DNA of 64,000 nt from Eubacterium plexicaudatum ASF492 (GTDB lineage: Bacteria; Bacillota; Clostridia; Lachnospirales; Lachnospiraceae). The stretch lies in the NCBI RefSeq assembly GCF_000364225.2, contig NZ_AQFT02000001.1, positions 2,995,501-3,059,500 of the forward strand, given 5' to 3'. Positions 38,561 through 48,628 of this stretch are shown one piece after another (position 1 is the first letter of the stretch; each line of letters begins with the position of its first letter). Under the pieces are notes generated by a model. That model was given only the letters and a program-made list of their open reading frames with translations. It searched no databases and had not been told where the DNA came from. Position numbers and translations under genes: made by a program.

Positions 38561-39304
38561 TCAATCTGTTCTCTTCGATTTATCGGCTGCCTTCACCCTT
38601 TTCGTGTCCTTGTAAATCAACGGCACCCAGTAGCCTGATTTCATCTGTCCCCAGACATTTCCACCCATTTGCCGTACTTTGATCAGCCGAAACGTTTTAT
38701 TTTTCTTAAACACAGCAAATTCCTGCTTTTTCCCACACTTCTTTTTTACCGCATCGGAAAGTATATCGTACCTGACCCTATTTGCAACTTTTGCGCCTGC
38801 ACGGCTTCTAAGATAGCATGCCTGTGTCACGATATAAGTTTTATCCGTTTCAAACACCGGATGTTTTACCCAGGTTTTCATAAAATTTTCCGGTGTGCCA
38901 TACTGCTGTTTCAGTATGGCGGTTGTACTGCCCCAGTCCGGCAAATACAGGTGAGGCTTATCCACAGGACTTTTCCAGTCTCCGCCCCATCCAAGTCCAA
39001 TCGTTTTCGCAAGCGCGCCGACCCTGTTGAAAAAATCCCCTGTTTCATTATATGCACCGGTCCCGTCGTTGCGATAAAAATCAAATGCGATCCCCCATTG
39101 GTGCTGGGAAGCGTATGTGCTGCCGCGGGCATTTGTCACCCGTTTTCCGGGCTGCGTACGTCCCTTTGCATAAAGGGCATCCTGTTCCGCAACGGTGCGC
39201 AGGCATTCCCCAATACCGATTTTCAGTCCGTTCTTTTCACATATCTTTTGCAACTCAATCGACTTTTTCCGCAGCTGTGGATGTAATACACTGACATCTC
39301 GCAT
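38561..39304 (-). CDS. M15-family peptidoglycan peptidase with C-terminal SH3-like tail
   Basis: 247 residues from ATG 39304 (AGAGGTGG upstream). The zinc-peptidase motifs SQHQWGIAFDF and KPHLYLPDWG mark a D,D-carboxypeptidase / L-alanyl-D-glutamate endopeptidase fold of the M15 family. The C-terminal about 90 residues (TYIVTQACYLRSRAGAK... GYWVPLIY) look like an SH3-type wall-binding region. No signal peptide is seen, so export would need a holin or lysis; a phage- or spore-related lysin is possible. Confidence 0.82.
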   Translation of the reverse strand: MRDVSVLHPQLRKKSIELQKICEKNGLKIGIGECLRTVAEQDALYAKGRTQPGKRVTNARGSTYASQHQWGIAFDFYRNDGTGAYNETGDFFNRVGALAKTIGLGWGGDWKSPVDKPHLYLPDWGSTTAILKQQYGTPENFMKTWVKHPVFETDKTYIVTQACYLRSRAGAKVANRVRYDILSDAVKKKCGKKQEFAVFKKNKTFRLIKVRQMGGNVWGQMKSGYWVPLIYKDTKRVKAADKSKRTD

Positions 39305-39553
39305 CCCTGCCACCTCTCTTTTCTTTTTCGAAACCTGAAACTCAGGTATTTATTCATATATATGTTCTTTCCGCCGTTTTGCTACTTTCATACAATATCT
39401 TCTTTTTGAAATCTCCGAATACTGGCGACCATACCGGCGATGCAAAAAAATAAAATAATTAACCTGCCAAAAAACATTGATACTTCTCCTGATACTGTCT
39501 ATACTATATACGGAACCAATATCAGACGCACTATATGGAAGGAGGAATGGCTT

Positions 39554-40216
39554 ATTGATACAATTCTTCTACTTGAAGATGATCCGGAATTAAATCATAC
39601 CATTTGCACGGCTTTGCAGAAAGAACGTTATCGTGTTTACAGCGCATATACCTGTCAGGAGGGGCAGATGCTTGCAGGCAGTCACACCTTTGATATGGCA
39701 ATACTGGATGTCAATTTGCCCGATGGAGACGGATTTCAATTTTGTAAATGGATAAAAGCACGTAGTCATATTTCCATATTATTCCTTTCCGCACGGGATT
39801 TGGAAGAAGATGTCTTAAATGGTTATGATATGGGAGCAGACGACTACATGACAAAACCTTTTTCGATGAAAATTCTGCTTAAAAAAATTCCGGTTATTCT
39901 GTCAAGGGAAACTGCCAAATCCAATCTGTACGACGACGGATTTTTAAGCATTGATTTTGAACTGGGAGTCGTGCGGACCGGGGAAAAAACCTGTCCTGTC
40001 ACACCTACGGAGTATCGTATTTTGAAACAGTTTACCACGCATAAAGGACAGTTATTAACCTACTCCGTTTTATTGGATTCCTTATGGGAAGACGGGACGG
40101 AACTTTTTGACAAGCACGCTCTGGCCGTAAATATAAACCGTCTGCGTAAAAAAATAGAAACGGAACATCATCGTTATATTTCAAATGTATACGGAATGGG
40201 ATATATATGGAAATAA
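39554..40216 (+). CDS. OmpR-family response regulator
   Basis: About 220 residues: receiver (LLLEDDPELN, phospho-acceptor in MAILDVNLPDGDG, K in DYMTKPFSMK) and winged-helix output (PTEYRILKQF, VNINRLRKKIE). The start is uncertain. AAGGAGG (39539-39545) is followed by an ATG at 39547 in the wrong frame; in-frame translation would need an ATT at 39554, or one extra T is present in GCTTATT. The open frame extends upstream to 39440. It overlaps the kinase gene by 10 bases. Confidence 0.85.
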   Translation: MDTILLLEDDPELNHTICTALQKERYRVYSAYTCQEGQMLAGSHTFDMAILDVNLPDGDGFQFCKWIKARSHISILFLSARDLEEDVLNGYDMGADDYMTKPFSMKILLKKIPVILSRETAKSNLYDDGFLSIDFELGVVRTGEKTCPVTPTEYRILKQFTTHKGQLLTYSVLLDSLWEDGTELFDKHALAVNINRLRKKIETEHHRYISNVYGMGYIWK

Positions 40217-41127
40217 TTTACAGTTTGGTCATAATGCTGCTTTTGGGGACGGTTGTGTATCTGCTATGGAAAAATCGCTGCCTGAAACGGGATATTTATG
40301 ATTTTACGGAAAAACTGGACTATGGTCTGCAGAAATTATTAAATGAACAAAAATTAACGAAAGAAGTATACGGACAAGACGATCTATGGAATATGATACA
40401 CGAAAAATTATGCCGTATTTCCGATCTGTACACGCTTAAAAATCTGGAACTTCAAAAGGAAAAAGAATATTTGAAAGAACTGGTGTCCGATCTGTCCCAT
40501 CAGACGAAAACCCCTCTTGCAAATATGAAACTATATCAGGAACTGCTTTGTGATGAAATGCATGCATCCGAACGTACGGAATATCTGACAAACATGAGCA
40601 GGCAAATAGATAAACTGGATTTTCTTCTTCAAAGTATGGTAAAAATGTCAAGACTGGAAACCGGAACGATCAAAATACAAAAATCAAAACATCTTATCGC
40701 AGATACACTTGCACTGGCAATTGAAGCGGTGGTCCCTTATGCGGACAGGAAAAATATTTCGATTCACGTTACATACGATGAAACACTCCTGTTAACACAT
40801 GACAAAAAATGGACGACAGAAGCCATTTTCAACATTCTGGATAACGCGGTAAAATACACCGAAGAAAACGGCTCGATCTCCATTCTTATCAAACAGGAAG
40901 ACATTTTCACAAAAATCAGCATAGCCGATACGGGGAAAGGCATTCCTATTGAACGACAGGGAGCCATATTTAACCGGTTTTATCGGGAACCGGAAGTTCA
41001 CGGTACGCAAGGGGTCGGAATTGGATTATATCTGGCAAGAAAAATTATATCCATGCAATACGGATATATCAAAGTGGAATCGGAACCCGGAAAAGGAAGC
41101 ATCTTTCAGATCTATTTGCCAAATTAA
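40207..41127 (+). CDS. Sensor histidine kinase, short extracellular region
   Basis: 306 residues. One clear membrane segment (MEIIYSLVIMLLLGTVVYLL), no large sensor domain, then HisKA (SDLSHQTKTPLANMKLY) and HATPase (N box NILDNAVKY, ADTGKGIP, GVGIGLYLARKI). The start codon overlaps the end of the regulator gene. Kinases of this small type next to MacB/FtsX-like transporters usually respond to antimicrobial peptides or lantibiotics. Intact. Confidence 0.9.
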   Translation: MEIIYSLVIMLLLGTVVYLLWKNRCLKRDIYDFTEKLDYGLQKLLNEQKLTKEVYGQDDLWNMIHEKLCRISDLYTLKNLELQKEKEYLKELVSDLSHQTKTPLANMKLYQELLCDEMHASERTEYLTNMSRQIDKLDFLLQSMVKMSRLETGTIKIQKSKHLIADTLALAIEAVVPYADRKNISIHVTYDETLLLTHDKKWTTEAIFNILDNAVKYTEENGSISILIKQEDIFTKISIADTGKGIPIERQGAIFNRFYREPEVHGTQGVGIGLYLARKIISMQYGYIKVESEPGKGSIFQIYLPN

Positions 41128-41235
41128 ACGGTATGGAAAAATCACAGTTTTGTGATTTTTTCTTTTTGTGAGCGGTTTGTGATTTTTTTATTTTATGATA
41201 TGGAAGAACAAAAAAAGAAACGAGGAATCATTGTT

Positions 41236-41952
41236 ATGGAAAATATCATTGTTAAAACAAAAGCTTTAACCAAACATTATGAAACCGGTACACATACCGT
41301 AACCGCTTTGAACGGTGTGGATTTTGAAGTTAAGGAACGGGAGTTTGTCTGTATCATAGGAAAATCCGGCTGCGGGAAAAGTACGCTTTTGCACATGCTG
41401 GGCGGTCTTGATACCCCTACTCAGGGAACGGTCATCGTAGACGGTATGAATCTTTCAAACATGAATCGGGAACAGCTTGCTCTTTTCAGAAGAAGAAAGG
41501 CAGGATTTATCTTTCAGCAGTATAACCTGATTCCGGACCTGACGGTCTACGATAATATTACTTTCCCACTGGAACTGGACGGAGCCCGCATTGACCGGGA
41601 ATTTATACGGGAACTGCTGCAAACGCTTCACATTGCAGACAAAACGGAAATGTTTCCCTCTATGCTTTCCGGCGGAGAACAGCAGCGAGTCGCGATTGCC
41701 CGGGCACTGGCAGCAAAACCTGCCATCATCCTGGCCGATGAGCCAACCGGAAATCTTGATACGGCTTCCGCTCACGCTGTTATAGGACTTTTGAAAATCG
41801 TTGCAAAAAAGTATCGGCAAACACTGATCGTCATTACACACGATCCGGACATTGCGCAAATGTCGGACAGAATCGTCCGATTACAGGATGGAAAATTAGT
41901 GAAAGGAAGTGATTCCGATGTTAGCAACGAATCATCGTGCGGTCATAAATAA
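41236..41952 (+). CDS. ABC transporter ATP-binding protein (MacB/LolD class)
   Basis: 238 residues from ATG 41236. Walker [10 protein letters not shown], signature LSGGEQQR, Walker [13 protein letters not shown], switch H in VITHD. Its end overlaps the permease start by 35 bases. It powers a FtsX-like permease, in the arrangement of peptide-resistance modules downstream of a two-component system. Confidence 0.92.
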   Translation: MENIIVKTKALTKHYETGTHTVTALNGVDFEVKEREFVCIIGKSGCGKSTLLHMLGGLDTPTQGTVIVDGMNLSNMNREQLALFRRRKAGFIFQQYNLIPDLTVYDNITFPLELDGARIDREFIRELLQTLHIADKTEMFPSMLSGGEQQRVAIARALAAKPAIILADEPTGNLDTASAHAVIGLLKIVAKKYRQTLIVITHDPDIAQMSDRIVRLQDGKLVKGSDSDVSNESSCGHK

Positions 41953-44396
41953 ACTCGTTAAAAGCACCATACGGGCAGACAGGCATCCATTTATGATTCT
42001 GTTTATTACCATTCTGCTGTCGGTATTTATGCTTATTTCCGTATTTACCACAGGTCTGACCTACCTGGATTTAAGCAGATTACAAAATACCCGCTTATAT
42101 GGTTCGGAACATGATATCGTTATTATGAACGGATTTACGCAACGTCAGAAAGAGCTTCTATGCGGTCATTCCAAGGTCGCATCGGTCGGTGTGCTGGCAT
42201 ATTGCGGAAATGTAAAAAGCACCGACTCAGATCAAACCGTTAAAGCCGCTTTGCTGTGGGGAGATCAGACCTACTGGGAGGTACAGAAAACCCCTGCAAG
42301 AACAGACATGACCGGGCATTATCCCCAAAAGCAAAATGAACTGTTAGCTACGGAAAAAGTTCTTGCAGCATGTGGAAACCGTTCTTTGTCGGTTGGCGAT
42401 TCCCTTACCATGACCTATGAAGATCATACCGGAATACACACGAAAGATTTTGTTATCAGCGGCATTTGGACCGGCTATGGCACAGATCAGGAGAACTTCT
42501 ATGTTTCCGAATCTTTTTATAAGCAGACCGGCTCGGATTTAAACGCTGACGGAATCTTACAGATCAGATTCAAGCGTAACCATATTACAGGAAAAACGAT
42601 CGAACAGCTGAAAGAAAGCCTCCACCTGTCGTCATCACAGGCTTTTCAGGCTTCCGACTATATTGAAAAGTCCCTGACCATACTGCTTGCGGTAACCGGT
42701 CTGTGTTTTATGATCTGTCTCAGTGCCTGTTTATTAATATACAATATCCTTTATCTGTCGGTTTGCGGAAAAATCAGATATTATGGACTGTTACAGACAT
42801 TAGGCATGACACAAAAACAGTTGGTGCGATTTATTCGAACGCAAACGCTCACAGCAGGAGTTTGCGGCATGATCGCAGGCGTCATTTCAGGCACATCGGT
42901 TTCTTTGCTGTTTATTCCATACGTTATGAACGCTCTGGGCATTTCTGTCGGAAATACCGGTTTTCGTTTTTATGCACAGGTGCCCGTATTAAGCATTTTC
43001 GTTACGGAAATTGCAATATTATGCGGCGCCGCAGCGCCCATACGGATTGCTGCGAACGTAACTCCCGTCGAAGCGGTAACATACCGAGAATCGGCCCAAA
43101 TTCCTTATTCAAAGAAAAAAAGAAAAGGGAATCTGTATTGGTACCTGGCAAAAGACCAGCTTAGAAAAAACAAAAAAAGAACCGTCGTTGTCTTTTTGTC
43201 CCTTGCCACAAGTTTCATTGTATTTTTCTGTCTGACCACACTGATTGACAGTCAGGGCAGACGGACGTTATATCCGAATTATTGGAACGCCGATTTTATT
43301 GTATATAATCAGACGCAGACAACCGAAGATATCGCTTCTTTGCGGCCTGCCATCAATGATTCGACCGTATCGGACATCAAAGAAACCACAGGTGTGGCAG
43401 ACGTTCATACCGTACAGGGAATTCCGGTTGTATTTCCTTATGAACCAAACGGTTTTTCGGACTTTTGGATAAAAAGCTATACGCAATTAAAGCCATATTT
43501 GTCATATTCCGAAACAGTTTCCGATTACCGGCAACATCCCGAAAAATATTATGGTATGCTTAAAGGCATTGACGAAGCGGAATTTGACTATTTAAATGAA
43601 TCGCTTGCACATGCCATAAATAAGCAGGACTTTCTGAACGGAAAAACGGCGGTTTTACAATATGCGGGATTTGAAATACCGGACAAATGGATGGACGGCA
43701 CCGTCTCATTTTGGGCAGGAAATCAAACACGGCAGCTTACAATCGGAGCCATCCACTACGGAGATTATTATGGAGCAACCGTAAACTGCGGAGCAAACCT
43801 GATTGTCAGTAAAAATTATATAAAAACGTTGACCGAAACCCTTATATTTTAAGCCTGAATATAAAATACGAACAGTCTTTCGACGCGGACACCGAAGATG
43901 CAGTCAAAAACAGCCTGGAGAAAAGCTCCTATCGCAGGGATTTGGTTTATCTTTCGAAATATGATGACAGAAAAACCATTCAGGATTCACAAAGCGGCAT
44001 GTATGAGACAGGTACGGTTATTTCCCTACTTTTACTGACCGTTGGCATGTTAAACTATATCAATACGATGACCGGCAGTATACGAAGCAGAAAACTGACA
44101 TTTTCGATTATGGAAAGCGTCGGTATGTCAGAAAAACAAGTAAAAAACTATTGCTGCGGGAAGGCATTTTATACGCAGGCGGCGCCGTTCTTATTACACT
44201 GACAATCGGGACAGGTATTACTTATTTTGTGTTTCAGTCTGTGAATTATATGAAAATACCTTTTACCATTCCTGTATTTCCGATGCTGTGTGCCCTTCTG
44301 CTTCTCATGATACTGTGTATGATAACTCCCGTCATATCTTACGATCGGCTCATAAAAAATCGTTCCCTTACCGAACGATTGCGAGATTATGAATAA
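41918..44396 (+). pseudogene. FtsX/MacB-type ABC permease, two frameshifts
   Basis: ATG 41918 follows AAAGGAAG. The first 644 codons are open: membrane segment 1 (FMILFITILLSVFMLISVFT), extracellular loop, three more helices, and a second half beginning KDQLRKNKKRTVVVFLS. One A missing at 43836-43838 (AAA; adding it gives TENPYILSLNIKYEQ) stops this frame at 43850. A second A missing at 44142-44147 (A6; restores KQVKKLLLREGILYAGGAV) splits the last third. Corrected, about 826 residues. The regulator, kinase and ATPase upstream are intact, so the module has lost only its channel. Confidence 0.85.
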
Positions 44397-44458
44397 CCGG
44401 TTTACACGCTCTAAAATATTTTCTGACGGTTTTCTTGTAATACCGCTGTAAACAGAGA

Positions 44459-44493
44459 TTTGAAAAGGCAGGTACGGTTCCTGCCTTTTCAAA
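44459..44493. terminator. Terminator between the ABC permease and trpA remnant
   Basis: A 14-base-pair perfect stem (TTTGAAAAGGCAGG) with a 7-base loop; on the plus strand a T-run follows at 44500-44506. It can end both converging transcripts. Confidence 0.75.
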
Positions 44494-44517
44494 TCGTCCT
44501 TTTTTATCTTATTGCTT

Positions 44518-44664
44518 TTATCTCATTGCTTTTATTTTAAGGTCCGCACCGTTTTCCACGGCGGCACTGACAGCAGCCGCTGTTGTTTCCGTATCCGGGT
44601 CGCCGCAAGTGATAAAGGCAAGCAAAGCCTTTCCGTTCTCAAATGCTTTTCTTATATTACTCAT
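44518..44664 (-). pseudogene. trpA: Tryptophan synthase alpha chain, N-terminal fragment
   Basis: ATG 44664 overlaps the end of the trpB fragment by 8 bases as in intact operons. About 42 residues are recognisable ([12 protein letters not shown]... FITCGDPDTETT, ending NGADL) and then six unrelated residues and a stop. The catalytic glutamate that follows NGADL in TrpA is gone. The deletion runs straight into the shared terminator. Confidence 0.82.
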
Positions 44665-45421
44665 GGATATCCTCCCCTCTGTAGCGGGCAATCGCTGCAC
44701 AATCCTTGTCGCCTCTGCCGGATATGGTAATTACGATGATTCTATCCTGATCCATCGTCGGCGCAATCTTCATTGCGTGCGCGATCGCGTGAGCCGACTC
44801 GATCGCCGGAATAATTCCTTCTGTCTTTGACAGATATTCAAAGGCACATACTGCTTCGTCATCTGTGACAGGAACATACTCGGCTCTGCCAATATCATGC
44901 AGATACGCATGTTCCGGACCGATACCCGGATAGTCCAGACCCGCTGAGATCGAATAAACGGGTGCGATCTGACCGTCCTTATCCTGACAGAAATAAGACT
45001 TCATTCCGTGGAAGATTCCGACTCTGCCGGTGTTGACGGTTGCAGCCGTCTCAAAAGTATCAATGCCTCTGCCTGCCGCTTCACAGCCGATCAGTCGTAC
45101 CTGCGGATCTTGGATAAAATGATAAAAGCTGCCCATGGCATTGGAACCGCCGCCGACACAGGCAATGACCGCATCGGGCAGCCTGTCTTCTTTCTCCTTT
45201 ATCTGCTCCTTTATCTCCCTAGAGATGACCGCCTGAAAATCACGGACAATCGTCGGAAACGGATGTGGACCCATCACGGAACCCAGACAGTAATGCGTAT
45301 TGTCGATTTCGGATACCCACTCACGCATCGCTTCGGATACGGCATCTTTCAGTGTAGCCGTACCGGTTTTTACGGAAATGACCTTTGCCCCAAGCAGGCG
45401 CATGCGGTATACATTAAGTGC
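44657..45421 (-). pseudogene. trpB: Tryptophan synthase beta chain, C-terminal fragment
   Basis: About 250 residues homologous to the last 60 percent of Trp[23 protein letters not shown], the PLP-phosphate loop GGGSNAMG, and a normal C-terminus. The first about 150 residues, including the catalytic lysine, are absent; homology starts abruptly near 45421, directly beside the T-box terminator. The remainder reads open from ATG 45403, but no active enzyme could be made. Confidence 0.88.
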
Positions 45422-45470
45422 CGCTATTTTTTGTTATTTTTATTTACGGTTTTTCTGTCAAAAAAGCAAA

Positions 45471-45768
45471 ACAAAAACGCCCCTGACAGAATGATACACT
45501 CTGTCAAGGACGAATAATACAAACACTATCCGCGGTGCCACCTTGATTCACGGCATAACCCGTGCGCTTAGCAGGATACCAACATATCCCCGGCAAATGA
45601 CGTCTACCTGCAACGTCGCAGAATACTTTGTGATAAACACATTTGACTGCGCCCTCAGCGGTCCATTTGACAACTTGTTTCTCGCCTGCTTCTCAGCATC
45701 GCAGACTCTCTGTAAAGGCATCATTGCCGTTATCTCCGCTTCAACGGTTTGCGTTATTAAATTGAGAT
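45471..45768 (-). promoter_or_regulatory. T-box leader of the (deleted) trp operon
   Basis: The T-box core AAGGTGGCACCGCGG (about 45544-45530) is followed by a terminator hairpin (CCTTGACAGA and TCTGTCAGGG, 45509-45482) and Ts. Upstream, the stem-I 3' side contains AAATGGACC; UGG at 45665-45663 is the expected tryptophan specifier. It would couple transcription to uncharged tRNA-Trp. All genes between it and the 3' part of trpB are missing. Confidence 0.9.
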
Positions 45769-45770
45769 AG

Positions 45771-45799
45771 ATTCTAGCATACTCATTTTGGATTGTCAA
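45771..45799 (-). promoter_or_regulatory. Promoter of the trp T-box transcript
   Basis: TTGACA at 45799-45794, a 17-base spacer and TAGAAT at 45776-45771. The -35 lies inside the last codons of the GNAT gene upstream (stop near 45783), the same compact arrangement as at valS. Confidence 0.82.
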
Positions 45800-46270
45800 C
45801 AGGTATTTTCGAAAAACGAAAAATCCCATCTTCGTATTCATTCTTTTTGTCCGTATATTCATCAATCACATTTTTCCAAAATAAATACGCCTGCTCACTT
45901 CCACAGGATGGAGACACTTCCCAGGATTCCGGATATTTTTCAAAGCACATAACTGCTGCCTTTTTTCCGATTTTGTTTCTTCTGAACTTCGGAAGCACCA
46001 TAAACTCTGCAATACTATGGCCGGAACCGCCCTTTTGCATGTAAGTATTCACCATGACAAAGCCCAGCAATCGTTCACTTTCCGCTTCTCTGATAAAGCA
46101 GGCTTCTCTGTCTTTTTCCGTGAAGTAGCTTTCAAACCACGGATATTCAAATAACGCATCTTCATTCATATCATTCCGATCATTCTGACTTTCCTCAAAT
46201 AAAGAATATTGCAGAAGTCTGTATAAAATCTCTTTTTGCGTTTTCCGCACCTTTTTAATATAATATTCAT
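45783..46270 (-). pseudogene. GNAT-family acetyltransferase, frameshift near the start
   Basis: The body (EILYRLLQYSLFEESQND, acetyl-CoA region EFMVLPKFRRNKIGKKAAVMCF) is open from GTG 46250. The likely true start is ATG 46270 behind GGAAGGGGAATAT, but the A5 run (plus T5 46252-46256) needs one more A to read MNIILKKVRKTQKEIL. If GTG 46250 is used a slightly short protein could still be made, though without a ribosome site. Substrate unknown. Confidence 0.7.
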
Positions 46271-46309
46271 ATATTCCCCTTCCATAACCTGTCTTAAAAA
46301 TGCTCTCTT

Positions 46310-46715
46310 TCAGATGTTGAGCGGAAGAATCATCTCATCTTTCATTTTGACAAAGCCATATTGTTCATACAAAGGCAGTATGATATGCAATCCCTTTTCT
46401 CCTGTAATCCGATTTGGTGTACATATTCATAATATAAGCTTTCCACCCGGTCGGATTATGCCAGGTTGGCATTACCCGAAAAAAGCTGATACCTCCGGCA
46501 CCAACAAATTTCTCTCCGTCAAAAACAAGATATGGCGTATGCGTTTTCGCCTGCAGAGATTCTTTATAATATTCACGTGACTGTTCTTCCACAGACTTCA
46601 TATTCGTTTCATCACTTAAGCAGTTCGCGACCCGCAATATCTCTGTTCTCGTATTTACCAATATCTCTATGTCTTCCATTCCCGCTTTTCTATAAAGCAA
46701 ATTCATATCCGGCAT
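46310..46715 (-). pseudogene. GNAT-family acetyltransferase with internal deletion
   Basis: From ATG 46715 (GGAAGCGAAGTA upstream) the N-terminal two-thirds read through YTKSDYRRKGIAYH, the start of the acetyl-CoA loop. About 20-25 residues are then missing and the rest (PLYEQYGFVKMKDEMILPLNI, ending at TGA 46312) is in another frame. The joint is near 46367. The enzyme would lack its cofactor helix. Confidence 0.75.
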
Positions 46716-46750
46716 TACTTCGCTTCCTTTCCTGTACCTTCCGGGCAAAG

Positions 46751-47239
46751 TCATCTTTTTTTCCTCAATTTTAACAAAATCCCCTGCTCATCCGCCACTT
46801 TCCGAAAACGATCGGTCATACAGGCGGCTTTTCTTTTAATGACAGTTTTCCAACTGTTTCATCTGATGTTGTCTGTTCTATCACTGTTCTTACATCTTCC
46901 GTTTCCAAAAGATTTACAGCCAAACAGAAAAATGTCTTTTTCCACCCATCATTGCAATTTTGAAATTTCCAGCTGCTTCTTCAAATCTCTTTTCTGATTC
47001 CGATGCGTAACAAACGAATCAAACACATCCATATTCTCATATTTTTCGCAAGGAAAATTCCGACACCAGCTGCAATATTCCGGCTTACCATACTGCCGGC
47101 TGCATTTTGCTATTTTGCAGGATTGGTTTCCTTCTCCGCCACCGCAACCGGGACAATGCCCGCTCAAATTCATCGGACATAACCCGCAATTTAATCCGCA
47201 TAAAGAAAACAGTAAATCCGTTCTTGTAAAATCTTTCAA
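46751..47239 (-). pseudogene. DUF3795 cysteine-rich protein, deleted and frameshifted
   Basis: A TTG start at 47239 follows GGGAGG at good spacing. The N-terminal cysteine-rich part is clear (SLCGLNCGLCPM, CPGCGGGEGNQSC, CSWCRNFPCEKYE), then the frame breaks near 46950 after HRNQKRDLKK. Downstream pieces match the family C-terminus: NDGWKKTFFCLAVNLLE, and after one missing A at plus 46829-46832, KAACMTDRFRKVADEQG. A stretch of about 25 residues is absent between them. Function of the family unknown; the cysteines suggest metal binding. Confidence 0.7.
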
Positions 47240-47343
47240 ATCAATCCTCCCAAGTTATAAAATCTTCTGCTTTAAAAGCCGTATGCTCCTTATACGCATC
47301 CTTTCATCCGTCGCACGGTTGATGAGAAATCAACCGTTGTTCA

Positions 47344-47925
47344 TTATCGTTTTCTGCCAAGATAGCGGCATACTTTTTTCTGATACTGCATATACTCAGT
47401 TCCAAATGTTGCAAGCAAAAAATCTTCCTCAACTTTGACAATCTGCAAATGGTACATGACAACCGCAAAGACAGTCAGGATACACAAAATCCAATTAAAA
47501 AACATCAATAATGTACCCATATACAAAAGGTCAAATCCTAAAAAAGCGGGGTTTCGACTTATTTGATAAATGCCGTTTGTTACAAGTTCCGTTTTATCGG
47601 TTATGGAAACTCCCGCCCGCCAGCTGTCACGCATCGTCCATACCGCAATCATAAATACAATCGTTGCAGCAACGCTCATTACCGCTCCTGTAACCCGAAC
47701 AACCGTATGACTTTGGCTTGTCCCAATTAAGATGCTGATGAGTCCTGCTGCAAAGACAAGAACTGCCGCCACCTTCATTGTGACTTCCACAAATTTTACA
47801 AAACCAACTTTGTCCTTCCCAATTTGGTCTGTCCGTATACCCCGCCTTTTCTGAAGGAACATTTTCACAAAATAGCAGCCATAAAAAGCGATCAGGCTTG
47901 CTATGGATATTAGCTTAAATTCCAT
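47344..47925 (-). CDS. Isoprenylcysteine methyltransferase-like membrane methyltransferase
   Basis: 193 residues from ATG 47925 (GGAGAG upstream). Four to five membrane helices and the ICMT/PEMT C-terminal motif: NGIYQISRNPAFLGFDLLYMG, then EEDFLLATFGTEYMQYQKKVCRYLGRK, which forms the SAM pocket. Substrate in bacteria unknown. A hairpin (ACGGTTGAT arms, 47314-47338) follows. Intact. Confidence 0.82.
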   Translation of the reverse strand: MEFKLISIASLIAFYGCYFVKMFLQKRRGIRTDQIGKDKVGFVKFVEVTMKVAAVLVFAAGLISILIGTSQSHTVVRVTGAVMSVAATIVFMIAVWTMRDSWRAGVSITDKTELVTNGIYQISRNPAFLGFDLLYMGTLLMFFNWILCILTVFAVVMYHLQIVKVEEDFLLATFGTEYMQYQKKVCRYLGRKR

Positions 47926-48082
47926 TTTTTTCTCTCCAAACATCTCAAAAAATAATCAGTCCAAATGTTCTTTATACCACGTTCTCATTCATAAACAATT
48001 TTACTGCAATAGACCGTTTTTTTCAATATTAAGTACGGCATTGCGCATTTACATTTCCACATTCATTTTTTCACACCCTCCA

Positions 48083-48187
48083 ATTGTGGTTTTAAAACAA
48101 TTGCATATTGTATAAAGCCATTTTTTAATGTTCTTTTGTGGTTTTAAAACATTCTTATTGACATACCACACTTTTATACTATATAAT
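48083..48187 (+). promoter_or_regulatory. Promoter with two upstream repeats for the XRE regulator
   Basis: TTGACA at 48158-48163, an 18-base spacer and TATAAT at 48182-48187. Upstream, the 15-base TTGTGGTTTTAAAAC-type sequence occurs twice (48084-48098 and 48136-48150), 52 bases apart and just before the -35. They are candidate operators for the regulator itself. Confidence 0.65.
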
Positions 48188-48209
48188 TACACATAGAAAG
48201 GAGTATCAT

Positions 48210-48590
48210 ATGAACCAACGCCTGAAAGCATTAAGAAAAAGACTTGGACTAACACAACAAGAATTTTCAAATCGACTGGGAATTAAACGTAACACTGTTG
48301 CCACATACGAAGCCGGAAAGAGTAATCCCAGTGACGCTGCCGTTCTGCTTATCTGCCGGGAATTTAATGTAAACGAAAATTGGTTGCGTACCGGCGAAGG
48401 CGGAGATAAAAATATGTTCCATCCAAATTCCAATTCTGCTCTTGATCAGCTTAAAAACGAATACCAACTGACTGATGATGCTCTCGTCATGATCGAACAA
48501 TTTGTAAAGCTCAAACCGGAAACTCAACACGGAATTATCAATTATATAAAAAAAGTATCTGACGCGCTGTCCTTCGATTGTAGCATGTAA
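48210..48590 (+). CDS. XRE-family helix-turn-helix regulator
   Basis: 126 residues. HTH_3 domain at the N-terminus (LKALRKRLGLTQQEFSNRLG, TVATYEAGKSNPSDAAVLLI) of the phage-repressor type, and a C-terminal helical region (ALVMIEQFVKLKPETQHGIINYI) seen in Firmicute regulators of this class. GAAAGGAG precedes the ATG. Intact. No phage genes are adjacent. Confidence 0.88.
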   Translation: MNQRLKALRKRLGLTQQEFSNRLGIKRNTVATYEAGKSNPSDAAVLLICREFNVNENWLRTGEGGDKNMFHPNSNSALDQLKNEYQLTDDALVMIEQFVKLKPETQHGIINYIKKVSDALSFDCSM

Positions 48591-48628
48591 ATACGATCAA
48601 TTAGAAGTTCGTCACAAAAGGAGAACCT

